A DNA stretch of 64,000 nucleotides. Source: Agapetus fuscipes. Lineage: Eukaryota > Arthropoda > Insecta > Trichoptera > Glossosomatidae. The stretch lies in NCBI GenBank assembly GCA_951799405.1, contig OX637363.1, positions 1 through 64,000 on the forward strand, in the 5' to 3' direction. Shown piece by piece: positions 62,065 to 64,000 of the stretch. Numbering within the stretch: position 1 is the stretch's first letter; the number at the start of each line of letters is the position of its first letter. The notes beneath the pieces were generated by a model. It was not told the origin of the DNA, searched no databases, and worked only from the letters and a program-made list of their open reading frames with translations. A program made the position numbers and the translations under genes.

Positions 62065-63804
62065 ATGGCTAAAAAATGGAATGTGCTCGAGGATATGGAA
62101 GAAATATTAGAATATTTCCATTCTTTGCCTTCAGACGAAGAATATTCAGATGCTGAGTGCGACGAAGATGCTCGTGAAGAATTGGATGAACTGGACAATA
62201 CTAATATTGATTTTCAACACTTTCCTCAAACGGAAAACTATGTAAATGAATCAGAAGATTTTATTGAGATATTACCACCGGATATTATAGAATTTGTCAC
62301 ACCCCAAGTTCAATGGACATCGAACTGTGAAGATTTTAAAAAACCTGACGACCAAAGAAAAGAGTTTGGAAATTCCAAATTGGATTTCATTTACCCCAAA
62401 GAAATCGATATTTTCGAGAAATCTTTTGAAAATATATTTGAGATTATAGTGGAAGAAACAAACAAATACGCCAAACAAGAGTCGAAAAATAATTGGATGG
62501 ACGTCAATGTTGACGAAATTCGGGCCTTTTTTGGAATTTTAATAATAATGGGGATTCATCAGCTACCCCATTTGAAAAACTATTGGAGCTCTGACCCTAT
62601 TCTTGGAGTACCAGCGATAAATAAAATAATCACTGCTAAGCGATTAAAAAAAATAGTGGAGACCATTCATATGAATGACAATACAAAAAACAAAGAAAAA
62701 TCAGACCCAAATTATGATAAATTGCACAAAGTACGTCGAGTGATGGACCAACTAAATACTAATTTTCAAGCAATGATGAGCCCTTCCTCATTTTTATCTA
62801 TTGATGAGTCAATGATAAAGTTCAAAGGCCGATCTTCTTTGAAACAATACATGCCCATGAAACCTGTGAAGAGAGGTTATAAAGCATGGTGTTTGGCTGA
62901 TTCAACAAATGGTTTTGTTTTAAAATTTGATATATATACAGGAAAGGGTTCAAATTATTCAAAATCCTTTGGCTTGGGGGAAAAAGTAGTTGTTGATCTA
63001 AGTAAGGGCTTTGAATTTCAAAATTATGTACTCACTTTTGATATTTTTTTTAGTAGCACTAAATTACTGTTTTATCTAAAATCTAAAGGTATAGATGCAA
63101 TGGGAACGGTGAGAGTGAACAAAAAGAATTTGCCCCAAATTTTCACCTCGAATACAGAGAAACTAAATCGAGGTGAGTTCCAATTTCAAAACGGGAACTC
63201 AATTATTCTTGCCGTTCGATGGATGGATAACAAAGCTGTCCATTTTTTATCGACCGTTTCAAATCACCTGGAGACAACGTTTGTGCAGCGAAAGGATAAA
63301 AAAGGTGAAAAAAAGGCTGTTTCTTGCCCTCTAGTTGTTTCGGAATATAATCGAGTGATGGGCGGGGTGGACAGATTCGATCAGCTAAGGGAACGGTACG
63401 AAGTGGGAAGGAAGTCGGTGAAATGGTGGCACAGGATAATGTACAGCATGATCGATATGGCAATCGTCAATTCTTTTATTGTTGGATGCAAGCTGCTACC
63501 AACCAAAACATCAAAAACTCAATTGCAGTTTCGATTATCACTAGCACGACAGCTGATTGGTGATTATTGCACAAGAAAAAAAAGAGGACGTCCTGTACAT
63601 TTTTTGGAAAAAAGAGGATCAGTCCCGGAAGAAATCCGTCTCACAGGGGTTGGGCAGCATCTCCCAACACTTGGTGGCACTTACAGACGGTGCAGGTGCT
63701 GCAGTACCAAAGCTATCGAAAAGCGTACCAAATATATTTGCAGCGGGTGCGAGGTGCCACTTTGCGTGGATCCATGTTTCAAAATTTTTCATGGAAAAAT
63801 TTAA
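62065..63804 (+). CDS. piggyBac-type transposase, intact
   Basis: 579 residues, normal for the family. Acidic N-terminus (residues 1-80), then the DDE_Tnp_1_7 domain: FFGILIIMGIHQLPHLKNYW, the first catalytic Asp247 in SIDESMIKFKG, the second Asp326 in VLTFDIFFSS (usually DNFFSS; here Ile replaces Asn), and the third Asp436 in YNRVMGGVDRFDQL. A C-terminal Cys-rich domain starts at residue 543 (CRCC...CSGC...LCVDPC) and ends with HGK. The ATG at 62065 follows a T-rich tract ending tttttag, which may be a splice acceptor. There is no stop or shift, so the protein may be active or recently active, or domesticated. Its location between TTAA and dyads favours a mobile copy. Confidence 0.92.
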   Translation: MAKKWNVLEDMEEILEYFHSLPSDEEYSDAECDEDAREELDELDNTNIDFQHFPQTENYVNESEDFIEILPPDIIEFVTPQVQWTSNCEDFKKPDDQRKEFGNSKLDFIYPKEIDIFEKSFENIFEIIVEETNKYAKQESKNNWMDVNVDEIRAFFGILIIMGIHQLPHLKNYWSSDPILGVPAINKIITAKRLKKIVETIHMNDNTKNKEKSDPNYDKLHKVRRVMDQLNTNFQAMMSPSSFLSIDESMIKFKGRSSLKQYMPMKPVKRGYKAWCLADSTNGFVLKFDIYTGKGSNYSKSFGLGEKVVVDLSKGFEFQNYVLTFDIFFSSTKLLFYLKSKGIDAMGTVRVNKKNLPQIFTSNTEKLNRGEFQFQNGNSIILAVRWMDNKAVHFLSTVSNHLETTFVQRKDKKGEKKAVSCPLVVSEYNRVMGGVDRFDQLRERYEVGRKSVKWWHRIMYSMIDMAIVNSFIVGCKLLPTKTSKTQLQFRLSLARQLIGDYCTRKKRGRPVHFLEKRGSVPEEIRLTGVGQHLPTLGGTYRRCRCCSTKAIEKRTKYICSGCEVPLCVDPCFKIFHGKI

Positions 63805-63943
63805 AATATTTTGTCCTTTTTGTTTCTTTAATGTTAACCTACTATAATTGTGTATTTTCCATATTTTTTTATCCATAATATATAAGTTTAAAAAATATTT
63901 TGATTTTTATTTCTGCTAAAATTATGTCTCAGTAATGGTTCCG

Positions 63944-63961
63944 TGGGATCTAGGCTTCCCA
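63944..63961. promoter_or_regulatory. Dyad TGGGAT-N6-TTCCCA, copy 4, 3' side
   Basis: TGGGATCTAGGCTTCCCA, the 3' counterpart of the two 5' dyads. Confidence 0.65.
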
Positions 63962-64000
63962 CCACGATTATCTTTTTACCTATAGTATTTTTTTACTTTT

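Larger units (their letters stand above)
61586..64000 (+). mobile_element. piggyBac-type transposon, 3' end outside or at window edge
   Basis: The 5' end CCCTTTCGTGGG follows TTAA at 61582-61585, the piggyBac target. The transposase ORF is intact. Near the 3' side, ccgtgggatctaggcttccc at 63942-63961 mirrors the 5' subterminal dyads, so the end must be close to 64000. The terminal TTAA and 3' TIR are not in view. Confidence 0.88.

Overview
The window looks like the end, or a former end, of an insect chromosome. Three blocks of (CCTAA)n, the canonical insect telomere repeat (TTAGG)n read on its C-rich strand, lie in the first 17 kb. The remaining DNA is AT-rich and packed with decayed eukaryotic transposons, tRNA-derived SINEs and some spliceosomal introns. 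No conserved housekeeping gene was recognised, and the species cannot be named from the sequence. If the array is terminal, the telomere is to the left and the centromere to the right, because CCTAA reads rightward on the + strand.

Region 1 (1-16911), telomere-specific LINE cluster. Two families of R1/I-group non-LTR retrotransposons sit in the telomere repeat in opposite orientations. Elements 1 (1-2586) and 3 (9727-14200) are on the - strand, sense with the TTAGG strand (SART-like orientation). Elements 2 (2801-9484) and 4 (14201-16874) are on the + strand, sense with the CCTAA strand (TRAS-like orientation). Element 2 appears complete: 5'UTR with tandem repeats, ORF1 with zinc knuckles, ORF2 with endonuclease, RT, RNase H and CCHC, and a poly(A) joined to AACCTAACC. 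Element 3 is broken by a deletion in the endonuclease, a stop codon and 5' truncation. Element 4 is an ORF1-only derivative that has lost almost all of ORF2.

Region 2 (16912-50430), subtelomeric repeat mosaic. It begins with a small inverted duplication of an intron found 2.4 kb further in. It holds a two-exon gene fragment, a Tc1 pseudogene split by a 5S rRNA/tRNA-SINE composite, pieces of CR1/Jockey and RTE-like LINEs, a rearranged Ty3/gypsy element carrying an 8-bp-TSD DNA transposon in its LTR, a solo LTR, a hairpin of about 670 bp with arms of about 318 bp, and about 18 copies of an unclassified repeat of about 240 bp ('repeat A').

Region 3 (50770-64000), nested DNA transposons. One CR1/Jockey-like LINE has been hit by three independent DNA transposons: a pogo element in ORF1 (51748-54601, TSD TA), a 5.8-kb element with 3-bp TSD TTA in the ORF2 endonuclease (54819-60603), and a piggyBac at TTAA (61586 to beyond the window). 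The 5.8-kb element itself contains an apparently intact Tc1 transposon with a 71-nt intron (58522-60192). The piggyBac ORF is intact, with all three catalytic Asp residues and its Cys-rich tail. Two related 15-bp minisatellites (28891-29566 and 50770-51380) lie in opposite orientation.

Nothing here is clearly a new type of biological system. The strongest leads are the two-orientation telomere LINE cluster with an intact RNase H-bearing member, the ORF1-only derivative, the 5S/tRNA/repeat A composite, the nested transposon stack, and the repeated dyad in the piggyBac termini.
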